Positions 9,586 through 19,325 of a stretch of 23,451 nucleotides of DNA are shown here, one piece after another. Position 1 is the first letter of the stretch, and the number at the start of each line of letters is the position of its first letter. The stretch is taken from positions 24,760,263-24,783,713 of the forward strand of contig NC_049987.1 of the NCBI RefSeq assembly GCF_000003815.2. Reading direction: 5' to 3'. A program made the translations under genes and the position numbers. The notes beneath the pieces are model-generated. The model searched no databases, was not told the origin of the DNA, and saw nothing but the letters and a program-made list of their open reading frames with translations. The stretch comes from Branchiostoma floridae. Its lineage: Eukaryota; Chordata; Leptocardii; Amphioxiformes; Branchiostomatidae.

Positions 9586-10504
9586 GAAAATTGTCATTCT
9601 TGAAGATGGACTGAAACTGAGCTAATCTGGCAAAAGTATATCCCTGGGACTCGACCAGATGAGGTTGTGGATGAGGCAAGTTCGTTTTTGCTTATCTGGT
9701 CTTCTTGAAATGCTCATGGACTGAAATAGTTGTTGACTCAAGTCTGTATCTGGTCTTGTGAAATTGTCCCTGGACTAAAAAAAAAGAACTAATCTGGCTA
9801 AAGAGCACCCTTGGTCTTGGGACTCGACTAGATTAAATTGCGCATAAGGTCAGTCCATCAAGTGGGTATCTGGTTTTGTGGATCTGTTTTTGGACTTAAA
9901 TGATCAGCAAATGATCTGATCTTGTGAAATTGTTAAAGAATCAATTAGAAGGACTAAAACAGAACTAATGTGGAAACTGGATGAAACTGCGGATGAGTCA
10001 AATGCATGAACTATGTGTCTAGTCTTGTGAAATTGTTCATGGACTTAAAAAACTTATTTATTTGACCAAAGCAGCACCCTGGGACTGGATCCAGCTCTCA
10101 TGCTGCGTTTGAGGTCAGTTCGTCGAGTGCGTATCTGGTCTCCTGGAATTACTCATCGACTAAAACTGTTGTTGACTCAATTATGTATCTGGTCTCGTAA
10201 AATTGTTCAAGGACAAACAGAGTTACGTTGTAATTTGAGCCAAGCAGCATCCTCGTCCTTGGGACTGGACCAGATGAAAATGCGGATGAGGGCAGTCCAT
10301 CAAGTGCATATCTGGTTTTGAGGATTTCTTCCTGGTTTGAAACAATCTCCAAGTGGAAGTCTGGTCTTGTGAAATTGTTAACAGACTAAAACAGAGTTAT
10401 GCTGTAATTTGAGCCCAGCAGCATCCTTGTCCTTGGGACTGGACCAGATGAGGCTGCGGATGAGGTCGGTTCGTCAGGTGCGCGTCCGGCCTTGTGGAGA
10501 AACA
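9586..10504. repeat. Higher-order tandem array, about 170 bp units in 5-6 copies
   Basis: Units begin near 9586, 9759, 9925, 10028, 10198 and 10370 at a TGAAATTGT-type word and have lengths of about 173, 166, 103 (internally deleted), 170, 172 and about 135 (truncated). A full unit contains, in order, GGACT.AAA, CTAATCTGGC or TAATTTGAGC, CTTGGGACT.GACCAGAT, GCGGATGAGG, AGT.C.TCAAGTG, TATCTGGT, GGACT.AAA, and TATCTGGTCTTG. A shorter core (TATCTGGTCTTGTGAAATTG, then GGACTAAAA) occurs about ten times, at 9693, 9747, 9867, 9913, 10017, 10132, 10186, 10309, 10359 and 10483, with spacing alternating between about 50 and about 115-124. The array therefore has nested, higher-order structure. Divergence between units is substantial, so it is not very recent. 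Confidence 0.9.
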
Positions 10505-11145
10505 GGAGGGAATACCCCTACTTAACCTGTTGGACCTGCAGGTAATGAAGCTATGCATGGCAAGCAGCCAGCCCAACCTCGGGATGCTCGCGCCGAGCAG
10601 TGCAAATTGAGAAATAATTCCGCAATCTCCCGGTTGGGATGGACCGGGGAAACAAGATAACCGAAAGTTTCGCGGACTTCTTTCAGAGGCAAACTTCTTG
10701 GGAACGTGCGTAACAATTCCCGCGCTCTTGGATCCAATTCAGACTGTTTTTAGGGATCACGCATTCTCCTTAATGTGAAATCGTACGCGGCCATACTTTC
10801 CGCGGTCTGGATTGGAGAGCTAATGGGTGTGAAACTACCACCCAGCGGCGAACTCCGTGCAACACTAAGTTCAAATGTAGCTGGAGGTCTGACGCAGACG
10901 AACACTCGCCCAAGCGGGACATACACCTTCAAATCACACCCATTAACCAGGAACAGTTCGCTGCTTGAGAGATGCACATTTTGGAGACTGAAGTCCAAGT
11001 ACGCCCCAGTCGGAATAGATGATGACCTCCTTGGAACACACCTTGAGGAGAAGACAATCTTGTGAGGAAGACTCCAGGTGACGAAGATGGCTGTATCACC
11101 TTGGAGAAGGCACTTCGTACCCTTACCTGTCAGTGGTAACACTTT
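10505..11145. promoter_or_regulatory. GC/CpG-richer island beside the tandem array
   Basis: Base composition jumps at the array's right edge. Frames of 130 codons (reverse 10750-11142) and 96 codons (forward 10775-11065) overlap antisense to each other, which argues against both being real. Neither shows a known domain. A good donor-like CAG/GTAAGG occurs on the reverse strand near 11126-11134, but I cannot pair it with an acceptor or a known protein. Treat as a candidate conserved non-coding element or unknown exon. Confidence 0.3.
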
Positions 11146-12599
11146 GTACCTTTCTTCCCCATCATTTCATACTCTCAAAGCAATGTCTTCCCCCATGGCA
11201 AGTCATGAAATGTGTAAACATCAATGACCATTTGCAAAATCACATCCAGTAGCTGCTTTTTGGCATATCTTATTACCTAGAAGTCTAACATTCATCGACA
11301 AAACACCAATGATATACATATAGCTGCTGCAATGCTGGGGGCGGGGGTGTTTGATTCCATGCTACCATGAAAGCAAGGTTAAGATATTATAAGCCAAGAA
11401 GCACCTTAAAGAGGATAGCAATAATGTTTAGAATAGTCTGTTTTAACCAGATTAAAGAAACTTAAGAATTTAAGAGTGAAATTTGGGCATTGCTCAAATT
11501 TGCTATACATTACAATGTCCAGAACAGATACCTGACCCTTTCTTAAGTTGGACTATACTATACATGCCCCTCTCCCGTTTCATTTCAACAAGCATAATAT
11601 TTTCCAAATACCTCATCTGTGTTCGATATCTATATGGTAACAATATTGGCACTTTCAAAATGTCCTGTTTTTACTTTTAAATAGTCATTGATCGGCCCAC
11701 AGTGCAGATGTAGGTCATGCTAAAAAAAAACATTAAGATACACCTGGCCAAATTTTGTTCTGTTTGTTCTGTTTGTTTTTACCCTTCTTTGCAACTGGCT
11801 TAAAGATGATATTAAACCTTTCATCTTTCCATCAAAGTTCTTTGATTGTTTGCTTCAAAAACATACTCAATTCTAGTGGATTAGGTTCCTGCTGGCATCT
11901 CGTTAGCAGCTATTACAATTTGCATGAAATAAAGAAGTGGATTGAGTGTGTTAGTACTTCCAAGGTGTTAGATGGAAGAAATGCCTTTGAAGAGTAGGGA
12001 GTGAACTGCGTTCATTAGTTGCTATAGGGTCAATGACCGAAATAGATCGATACATCAAAGGGCTCCTAAAGTAGGTGAATGTGGGGAGTGATTCGGTCTT
12101 GTTATGTGCCGTGCAATATTTAAACATGAAAGGACTCTTTATTTGCCTTCTGTAGATCTGATACGTAGGATAACGTCTGTGTTCGTAGCTTTCAAGTATT
12201 GAAATGTGTCCTGTTGGCTCTTTCACAATTGTGTGTGCCAAAATAAAGTGGTCATTATGGGGGAAAACTATACTTTTCATTACACTCTACAACTAGAGTA
12301 AAAGATTTATACTTGTAAGGTATACCATCCTCAAAGTTGTAAAGGGGCAAGCAATTCAGCAGAAGCAAAACAACATTTTTGTTTGGATTTATGAGAAAAA
12401 ACAACTCTGCAAAATCATTCTAGATAGTACACTTCCCAAGTGTGTTTTTAGTTGCTTTAACAGTTACACTGTTTTCAAAAGTTTTATTTGTTTAGATCAG
12501 ATAATGTTGATATTTTTTTAAAGTTCCAACTAATAAGCTTCATAATATCCAAATTGTTCCATCGAGATGTATTGATAATGTACATCGTTCGGAAGAGCT
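11146..12599. other. Long AT-rich non-coding stretch
   Basis: No gene is recognised. A short (TTCTGTTTG)-type repeat lies at about 11757-11780, a run of G with one C at about 11337-11347, and an A run near 11720. Frames such as forward 11755-11997 and reverse 11951-12280 have no known similarity. Confidence 0.55.
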
Positions 12600-13330
12600 T
12601 TATACAAATTGTGGGTGCACATCCCATGCCGTCCTTATGCAAACTGTTGGCATTTCCAACAAACAGTGACTTATGGGTCCGACAAGATTATCCAAAGAGT
12701 CTGTGGCCCTTCGCTCTCCCAATCCTCCGGGAAGGAAGATGTCGGGCACCAGGAGGCTGTCTCCGTGGTTACGGTCATCCCTCATCTTCAGAACCCTCTG
12801 AAGATGTGACTGTTCTACACGAGGATGTACGAGGCAGAGAATGCTCCGTGGCAGCTTGATCAATGCCTCCCCTGGGCATTAAGCGCCCGGCTTTGTGTCC
12901 GCATGCCACTCTGGAAATTTAGGGGGCTCGGGGACGATCGCACAAAACCGAGTCGGCATGGACTTTTCAGATACGCTTAGGATCCTCATCCGTTAGGGCG
13001 TGGTTGATGGCTCCTGCGCAATTATGCTGGTTGTGGTGATCACGCATTGTCGGCAATCAGCGGGTCATTGAACGGCATTTGTTGATCTTTTTACCTCTGC
13101 AGCGCGTTTGATTCATGCGGAATACAAAGTGTGACCTGCTAACCGTCTCGTGTGGGATCACGGCGACCCTCCATTATGTTTGCTGTTCATTTGGCTGAAA
13201 GTGTGAGAAGAAATTACCATTTCGCTTTCCCGAGACCAAATGTGTGCGTCAGGCTGTGATTGCATTCATCAGTAACGACTGCTGGTTAGAGAAGAGAGAG
13301 CTTCATCTCAATGGCTAGGATGAGAGAAAA
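12600..13330. promoter_or_regulatory. Longest GC/CpG-richer island, gene-free
   Basis: For about 700 bases the sequence is compositionally complex, with no simple repeats, more CpG and few long frames after about 12860. The 123-codon forward frame (12488-12859) begins in AT-rich DNA and has no recognised domain. Several homeodomain- and GATA-compatible words occur, but such words are common. The pattern is what conserved non-coding elements of developmental loci look like by eye, but conservation cannot be judged from one genome. Confidence 0.35.
12783..12806. repeat. Perfect 9 bp inverted repeat with 6-base loop
   Basis: CATCTTCAG (12783-12791) and CTGAAGATG (12798-12806) flank the loop AACCCT, giving a compact hairpin within the island. 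Confidence 0.8.
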
Positions 13331-13869
13331 TGAACACATGGCCAACTCTACCACTTAACCTTTTTGTTGAAGAGTGCACACTTTTTAGTTTGACCAGAAC
13401 TGTAATTATTCACACACAAAGAAAGCTCTCAGGTGCTTGTAATATTGTATAAACTTGCCTTTTGTATGAGGTTAGATCTCCTGGCAGAACATTTCTTAGT
13501 CCAAATCAATGAAACAACCGGATAAATTGTCTAAAGAGTCTGACGTGTCAGATACCATCAACTGTGTTTCATCAGTGATGGGTAATAAGTCTGAGGTCAA
13601 GTGTAAACCACGCATATGCAAATCAGTATCTGAGTTGAGCTATTTGAGTCCTTTTTCTGGAAAGCAAGTTGTGTTTTAAGACTCGCCTGCTGGCTTATTT
13701 TGCATGCTTGATGACAGTTCTCTACAACAGTTTCTTCTAATTGGGCCTATTTATCCTTTGTATTTGCTGTATTATGACAGAAATATGATGTCTTATTTAT
13801 TATCTATATTGATATTACAGGTAGGGCTGTGATTTCATTTCTGCTGAAGTTTTTTGTCTTTAGCCTCCT
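13331..13869. other. Non-coding AT-rich stretch
   Basis: No gene, array or transposon recognised. Confidence 0.55.
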
Positions 13870-14380
13870 TTAATCTCCTTGTCTTTAACTGAACTGAACC
13901 TAATTTATTATCTTGCTACTATGGCAGTTAACTTCAAACATATCTCTGAACTGTCTTCCATCAAAGTCTGTACGTGTATTTCCCCCACCGTGTGCAGTGA
14001 TGTGACAGTGAAGGATGCCCTAGTTAGCGTTGTGAGGCATGGGAGATGTGAAATAATAGGCCGGCACCCCGATGTGATGCCATGTATGGATCATAATGTG
14101 TACCCCAACAGTAAACCGTTCGCATGATCTGTTTCTGTTTCTCTGCCACAGACAAAGCACTGCTGTTATCGTTATCCTCCCTTGTGCTTATCTGTGCTCC
14201 CAAATTAAATTAGACGAGGTGCCCGACATCAAGCGTTGTGTTTTACCTTTACCCCGACGTTGAGGAATATGCTAGTTAGAGGCATGAAGCATCAGCACTC
14301 GTGTAACGCTGGCAAACAGGGACCATTGCGTTGTGATACATACGAATTGTCTTGTCTGTCTCTTTAGCATGAGCCCCACT
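13870..14380. promoter_or_regulatory. Complex-sequence island, candidate regulatory element
   Basis: The stretch at about 13970-14350 has raised CpG and complex sequence. It contains ACAAAG (SOX/TCF-like), a cluster of TTATC/GATA-type words near 14165-14195, and AAATTAAATTAG near 14202. The forward frame 13879-14127 (82 codons) is unrecognised. The motif clustering is suggestive only. Confidence 0.3.
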
Positions 14381-14427
14381 AAAAATATGTGTATAGGTAC
14401 AGTGTTGGGAGTGTTATGTTCAACTGG

Positions 14428-14630
14428 TAATAGCCTCACAGGTTGAGCTCTTGGTGCTAATAATATATTTAAAAATTGAGAGAGTCCAGTTCAAATCCTG
14501 GACAGGGTATTTCCATTTTGGCATTATCCCCATGTTACGTCCCTTCATAAAGAGGAGTAGTCTTTATGAAGGTATGTAAAATGGGAGTTCTGTGTTCAAG
14601 GAGGTGCCTTGAGCAAAATTAATTAATAAT
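14428..14630 (+). mobile_element. tRNA-derived SINE-like remnant
   Basis: TAGCCTCACAGG at 14431-14442 matches the RNA polymerase III A-box (TRGCNNAGYNGG) at 10 of 12 positions. AGTTCAAATCC at 14489-14499 matches the B-box (GGTTCGANTCC) closely, about 47 bases downstream, as in tRNA heads. A CCTGGACAGGG word follows, and a GTGCCTTGAGCAA word lies near 14605, similar to the CCTTGAGCAAGGCAC tail phrase I associate with invertebrate tRNA-SINEs. No cloverleaf can be restored, so it is not a tRNA gene. Ends are approximate, and no target-site duplication was found. Confidence 0.55.
14542..14572. repeat. Perfect 12 bp hairpin inside the SINE-like element
   Basis: CCTTCATAAAGA (14542-14553) and TCTTTATGAAGG (14561-14572) are exact reverse complements with a 7-base loop (GGAGTAG). 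Perfect complementarity in otherwise decayed DNA is notable. Confidence 0.85.
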
Positions 14631-15060
14631 TCCTCTTTTTGAAATATACCCTGCTACTGAAACAGCAAGGAAATTTGCTGCCCTAAACTAAAGGTATGTG
14701 CGGTATTAGGTGCTACATGTACAGGGGGTTCACACAATGAACAAATGTTGGAAGTGTTATATAGCAGTTGACTAATGAGGTCACAGCATCTTTGACTTAT
14801 GTTTATGGTCCAGCCTCTCCTCAATCCCCCTCCTCTTCATCTGTAGCAATAACTGATGGGGTAACCTCCCGAATGCCCTTGCTGTATGTGCCAAGTACCT
14901 ACTCCCTTGATTCCTCGTTACTATCCGCTGATGTATGTCTCAATTGTGTAGAGACGGAAACTTGATGCAAGGCCTGTGTGCTTTGAAGGGAAACACTTGC
15001 CAGGATTCTTCGAGTAAATCACTCTAAGAGTATGGTAGGAAATGGTACCGTCGGCTTGTT
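14631..15060. other. Non-coding stretch
   Basis: No gene is recognised. The forward frame 14768-14965 (65 codons) is serine-rich and similar to nothing known to me. A CTACATGTACAGGGGG word lies near 14713. Confidence 0.5.
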
Positions 15061-15392
15061 AATCTCTGTATTGAATTGTCCCAAAAGAGGCTTGTATTTT
15101 TGAAGTTTGTAGATTTGCTGCTTTTGAATGGAGAAGGATGGAAAAGAAGAGGAACTGTAACAAGTAACTGGATGTTTTTATGGCTGCATTGCATATTATT
15201 TCCCCTTCAGAGGTTTTGTTAAACTTAAAGCTGTAATTTTTTTAAATGTCCCATAAGACGCTAGCATTTTTTAACTTTGTAGATTTGATGGTTGAAAGGG
15301 AGAAAGATGGAAAAGAGAAGGAACTGTAACAAGTAAATGGTTGCATCGCGTATTATTTCCACTTTAGATGTTTGCTTTTGTTAAAGTTAAAG
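15061..15392. repeat. Tandem duplication of a unit of about 165 bp
   Basis: Units 15061-15230 and 15231-15392 share, in order, TGTCCCA.AAGA, TTTGTAGATTTG (15107 and 15277), GGAGAA.GATGGAAAAGA, GGAACTGTAACAAGTAA, GCAT.GC.TATTATTTCC and TTTTGTTAAA.TTAAAG. Offsets run from 170 to 162 because of a few indels. Similarity covers the whole unit, so this is a true two-copy tandem repeat. Confidence 0.9.
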
Positions 15393-15710
15393 ATCTGATT
15401 TGTTAAGAAATGTGATAAACGCTACGTGGAATTGGTAGAATAGACTAGAGCAAGTAATAATGAATACAAATGGTTGTTGTAAAAGATTGTAACATCAGTA
15501 GTTGAAATCATCAAACAAGAAAATATCCATACTTTTCTATTTGCAACTTCTAGTAAATGTGCATTAGACTGTGAGAATCTATAATCCAACCAAGTATGGA
15601 CTGCATTCTTATCTCAGAATGATAGCATTGTGAAGCGCACTTGTGCATATCCAGCCATTCAACTTGCCCCTTCAGCCATGTTTTGGTGTGGAGAACATAA
15701 ATGGAAGTGA
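15393..15710. other. Non-coding AT-rich stretch
   Basis: No gene or repeat recognised. Confidence 0.55.
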
Positions 15711-15930
15711 TAGATCGTCGGCTTTAGTCGCCAGTCCGGCTGGAATCTGGCTTCACTTTGCCACTTGTGTCAGGATAGTGGAGAAGGTCAAAAGATATTT
15801 TGGCATGCGTTAATCCATTAAGTGCCGTCTGCACGACAGGCGAACAAAAGACTATCTGGAGATGAAGACTTGTTTTGCTTCTCTTCGCGAAACTGTGACA
15901 GAGGTCAGAATGCAAGTCTTATACGTGTAG
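15711..15930. promoter_or_regulatory. Small GC-richer island
   Basis: Raised CpG and complex sequence with TTAATCCATTAAG near 15811, which juxtaposes a bicoid/Otx-type TAATCC and a homeodomain ATTA core. Frames of about 60 codons on both strands are unrecognised. Function is inferred weakly. Confidence 0.25.
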
Positions 15931-16215
15931 CAATTGATTTTTTTACCAACAACAAAGAGTTATGTAGCAAATGTGTTGCAAAGAGTTGTGTGTCTTTCTT
16001 GTTGTAACAAGAAGTTGTTTCTGTTGTGTCAAGTCCAGAAAGTCTCAAACTTGTTTCCTTGTTCGAGGTATTTGTATGTTCATACATGTATATGTATGTC
16101 ATTTCCATTGTTGGTAGGTATTACCTTTCAAAATTTCATGCTCCATTTGAGTTGTTCACATATTTTATATGGACAATACAGGACAGCAGAAATTAAGATT
16201 CTATGCATATGATAC

Positions 16216-16266
16216 TGTCATTCAGTATATACAGACTATGACTCTATGCAAAGGAACTGAATGACA
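16216..16266. repeat. Perfect 11 bp inverted repeat, 29-base loop
   Basis: TGTCATTCAGT (16216-16226) and ACTGAATGACA (16256-16266) are exact reverse complements. No flanking target duplication or transposon family is recognised. Confidence 0.8.
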
Positions 16267-16329
16267 ATGGGGACTTCAATACTCATGAATATACAATACA
16301 ATATGTGCATATAGTATTAAGGATGAAAT

Positions 16330-16454
16330 GATAGTGTATTTAATAATAATAATAATTGGTTTATTGGTTCAAAGTAAGAACATTAAAATACATTGCAGCG
16401 TCTTACAGCAGAAAACGCTGAAGTGTGCACTTAAGAATAATACATATGCAAACA
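16330..16454 (-). mobile_element. Probable LINE 3' end, cut off by the assembly gap
   Basis: On the reverse strand, from the gap edge outward, the sequence ends with AACCAATAAACCAATTATTATTATT, here a polyadenylation-like AATAAA-type word followed by an ATT-repeat tail (the TAA repeat at 16341-16357). This resembles the 3' tails of CR1/L2/Jockey-like LINEs in marine invertebrates. If so, the element body lies inside the gap. No coding sequence is visible. It does not obviously match the 3' flank of the LINE remnant at 4461. Confidence 0.45.
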
Positions 16455-17428
16455 NNNNNNNNNNNNNNNNNNNNNNNNNNNNNNNNNNNNNNNNNNNNNN
16501 NNNNNNNNNNNNNNNNNNNNNNNNNNNNNNNNNNNNNNNNNNNNNNNNNNNNNNNNNNNNNNNNNNNNNNNNNNNNNNNNNNNNNNNNNNNNNNNNNNNN
16601 NNNNNNNNNNNNNNNNNNNNNNNNNNNNNNNNNNNNNNNNNNNNNNNNNNNNNNNNNNNNNNNNNNNNNNNNNNNNNNNNNNNNNNNNNNNNNNNNNNNN
16701 NNNNNNNNNNNNNNNNNNNNNNNNNNNNNNNNNNNNNNNNNNNNNNNNNNNNNNNNNNNNNNNNNNNNNNNNNNNNNNNNNNNNNNNNNNNNNNNNNNNN
16801 NNNNNNNNNNNNNNNNNNNNNNNNNNNNNNNNNNNNNNNNNNNNNNNNNNNNNNNNNNNNNNNNNNNNNNNNNNNNNNNNNNNNNNNNNNNNNNNNNNNN
16901 NNNNNNNNNNNNNNNNNNNNNNNNNNNNNNNNNNNNNNNNNNNNNNNNNNNNNNNNNNNNNNNNNNNNNNNNNNNNNNNNNNNNNNNNNNNNNNNNNNNN
17001 NNNNNNNNNNNNNNNNNNNNNNNNNNNNNNNNNNNNNNNNNNNNNNNNNNNNNNNNNNNNNNNNNNNNNNNNNNNNNNNNNNNNNNNNNNNNNNNNNNNN
17101 NNNNNNNNNNNNNNNNNNNNNNNNNNNNNNNNNNNNNNNNNNNNNNNNNNNNNNNNNNNNNNNNNNNNNNNNNNNNNNNNNNNNNNNNNNNNNNNNNNNN
17201 NNNNNNNNNNNNNNNNNNNNNNNNNNNNNNNNNNNNNNNNNNNNNNNNNNNNNNNNNNNNNNNNNNNNNNNNNNNNNNNNNNNNNNNNNNNNNNNNNNNN
17301 NNNNNNNNNNNNNNNNNNNNNNNNNNNNNNNNNNNNNNNNNNNNNNNNNNNNNNNNNNNNNNNNNNNNNNNNNNNNNNNNNNNNNNNNNNNNNNNNNNNN
17401 NNNNNNNNNNNNNNNNNNNNNNNNNNNN
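16455..17428. other. Assembly gap, 974 N
   Basis: The bases are unknown. Apparent open frames crossing it (16328-17467 and 16425-17435) consist of undefined residues and mean nothing. The left edge is a probable LINE tail and the right edge is a tandem array, so the gap is probably repeat-caused. Confidence 0.98.
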
Positions 17429-17474
17429 GGTTTAGTAAGCGGGGTCAGTTCCCCGGTGTATGGGTAGGATGCAC

Positions 17475-17930
17475 GAAGCTGCCAGTGTACAAATAATACA
17501 GGTCACTGCTACCGTCCTGTCTAAAAGGGGTGCTGATTTTGAGCGTGTTTGACAGATTGAAAAAAATTGTTTTCCTTCTGTTCAGATGTTTGATGAACAT
17601 TCCAAAACCCACTTTTAGGGAAGGCAACCTGAAGCTACCAGTATACAAACAATACAGGTCACTGCTTACCTTTTCGAATCGATGCAGATTTTTAACACAT
17701 CTGAAGGATTGAAAACACTTATTTTTCATTTGTTCGGCAGCTTGATTAACATTCGGAAACTCATTTGCTTGGAAAGGCAACCTGACTACACCCAAACCTT
17801 TGTATACAATCAATGCTCCTTCCTTTAGATATTTGATGCTGACTTTAGACAGAATTGAAAGATGGAAAACATTTGTTTGCCATTTTGTTTGGTGAATTGC
17901 CATTTCAAATAACAACGGGGCATTCCGATT
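17475..17930. repeat. Tandem array, three units of about 155 bp
   Basis: Units 17475-17630 (156), 17631-17783 (153) and 17784-about 17930 share GAAGCT.CCAGT.TACAAA.AATACAGGTCACTGCT and a GAT.GAAAA...TT.TTTT core. They also share ATTTGTTCGGCAGCTTGAT-type text and AAGGCAACCTGA at the junction. Unit 3 is the most diverged. Because the periods are multiples of three, the reverse strand stays open through all units for 164 codons (17445-17939), with a repeated SDLY-LYTGSF segment in the two better-conserved units. No protein family is recognised. The array starts 47 bases from the gap, so more copies may be missing. Confidence 0.88.
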
Positions 17931-17944
17931 CATAGGCATGTGCT

Positions 17945-18660
17945 TGTAGCTGATATGCTCACCGTGTAAAGCACCTCTGTCACAATCGCCGGTGGATGGT
18001 AATAAGCGGTGTGGCGGTGTAGAAGATTTAAGCGACAGACTGGATGTAGCAATTTCATTTTCTAAAGGTGGGGACTGCAGACGGATGGCGTATCAGTCAG
18101 GCGTTATTGTCGTGAGGAATGGGCCGGATGCTGATGATGCATGCCGTTAAACCCGGGTAACGACAGTGCTATTTTACAAACCCTCCAGCCAGATAGAAGC
18201 CTGGTAGAAAAAAAAGGTGTCTCATACATTACTTCTCCACTGACATCTCACTGTTGCCTCTGCGAGCATCTGCAAGTCAAGCTTGTACATTGGCTAGGCC
18301 GGTCGGCATGCACATGTATAATTAATGCTTTTCCAGCTCTCTTACCTCGGCATAGTCGGGGTGTGCAACAAAATGAAAATTTGTCGGGATATGTAGATGT
18401 TACTGCCCCTCCGAGAATTCGGGAGAGGAGCTTGTGATCTGATGTCGCCGCGTCGATCGGAAAGCATCCCCGAGGATGAACCCTTTAAGATGCAAGGTAA
18501 ACTGTAGGTTATCGAGGACTTCTGCAGCCTATGGCTGTGAGCGATACTGATCAGTAACCTCTGCCGTAACACCTGTCCTTGTGCGGCATTGATCTTGTTT
18601 GTTCGTATCGCGGAAGGGTGGGAACTTGTTGTGCATGCTAACGGTGCGCCACTTCGTTCA
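17945..18660. promoter_or_regulatory. GC/CpG-richer complex island between two tandem arrays
   Basis: Patches at about 17980-18160 and 18400-18660 have raised CpG and no simple repeats, with an AT-leaning bridge between them. TACTGATCAGTA at 18545-18556 is a perfect 12 bp palindrome. Frames (forward 18141-18437, 98 codons; reverse 18342-18671, 109 codons) overlap antisense and are unrecognised. Confidence 0.3.
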
Positions 18661-18666
18661 ACGCTG

Positions 18667-19325
18667 TGCAAAGCAGATTCTCTTTGAGAGCCTCAAGTGG
18701 GTGTATGGTTCAGCGATCGTGAGGTATTTTATTTCTACCTCTCTCTTGTGAAATGCAGATCTGAGCATATTTGATAGTACTTTTGGGAATGCTATGCAAT
18801 TAGTTTTGGTGTCTGATGATTTTTTGCAAAGCATATTCTTTCCTCAAGCTTCAAGTGGGTGTATGGTTCAGCGATCGTGAGGTATTTTGAATTTCTATCT
18901 TTCACAAAATGCAGGCAGGCGTTTGAACATACATGTATTGGAATGCAGGCCCTTGTTGTCACCGTTTGGAGTACCATGCAATTGGTTTTGGTGTATTACA
19001 TTTTTTTGCAAAGCAGATTCTTTCTGAAAGCGTCAAGTCGGTGTATTGTTGATTGCTGGTAAGGTAATTTATTTCTCTCTCTCATAAAATGCAGATGTGA
19101 TTATATTTGATAGGAGGCTCCTGTTGTCATTGTTAGGGAATGCCATGCAATTAGTTTTGGTGTCTGCAAAGCAATTTTTTCTGAAAGCGTTAAGTGGGTT
19201 CTGGTTGAAAGCTAGTTAAGTGTTTTATTTCTTTGTATGTCCTGGAATGTAGGCCTGAATATATTCAGTAGCTAGCCAGCTCTTGTTATCATTGTTTTGA
19301 TTACCATGCAAGTAGTTAATGTGGG
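18667..19325. repeat. Tandem array, four units of 158-182 bp
   Basis: Units start at TGCAAAGCA: 18667 (158 bp), 18825 (182), 19007 (158) and 19165 (about 161). Each has, in order, AGATTCTTTCTGAAAGCGTCAAG-like text, GTGGGTGTATGG, a TATTTTATTTCT tract, an AAATGCAG word, CTTGTTGTCATTGTT, and CATGCAATTAGTTTTGGTGT. Units 1 and 2 share an exact block of more than 30 bases around GTTCAGCGATCGTGAGG. Unit 2 carries about 24 extra bases around its ACATACATGTATTGG word. A degraded fifth unit may run from about 19340 to 19460. Divergence rises towards unit 4. Confidence 0.93.

Noticed and set aside
10750-11142. 130-codon reverse frame and 96-codon forward frame as a gene
   Set aside because: The two overlap antisense, neither has a recognised domain, and no paired splice sites or start context could be shown. 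Kept only as an island.
12783-12806. CTGAAGATG hairpin as a second hammerhead
   Set aside because: There is no following stem plus GAAA in the right order; it is only a short inverted repeat.
14431-14505. A functional tRNA gene
   Set aside because: A- and B-box-like words exist, but no acceptor stem or cloverleaf can be formed and the T-arm is out of register. SINE-like remnant preferred.
16328-17467. Apparent 379- and 336-codon open frames
   Set aside because: They consist almost entirely of unknown residues from the N run and carry no information.
6530-18400. CRISPR array
   Set aside because: Repeat units are long (about 45-180 bp), diverged and directly abutting, without regular unique spacers; the DNA is evidently eukaryotic.
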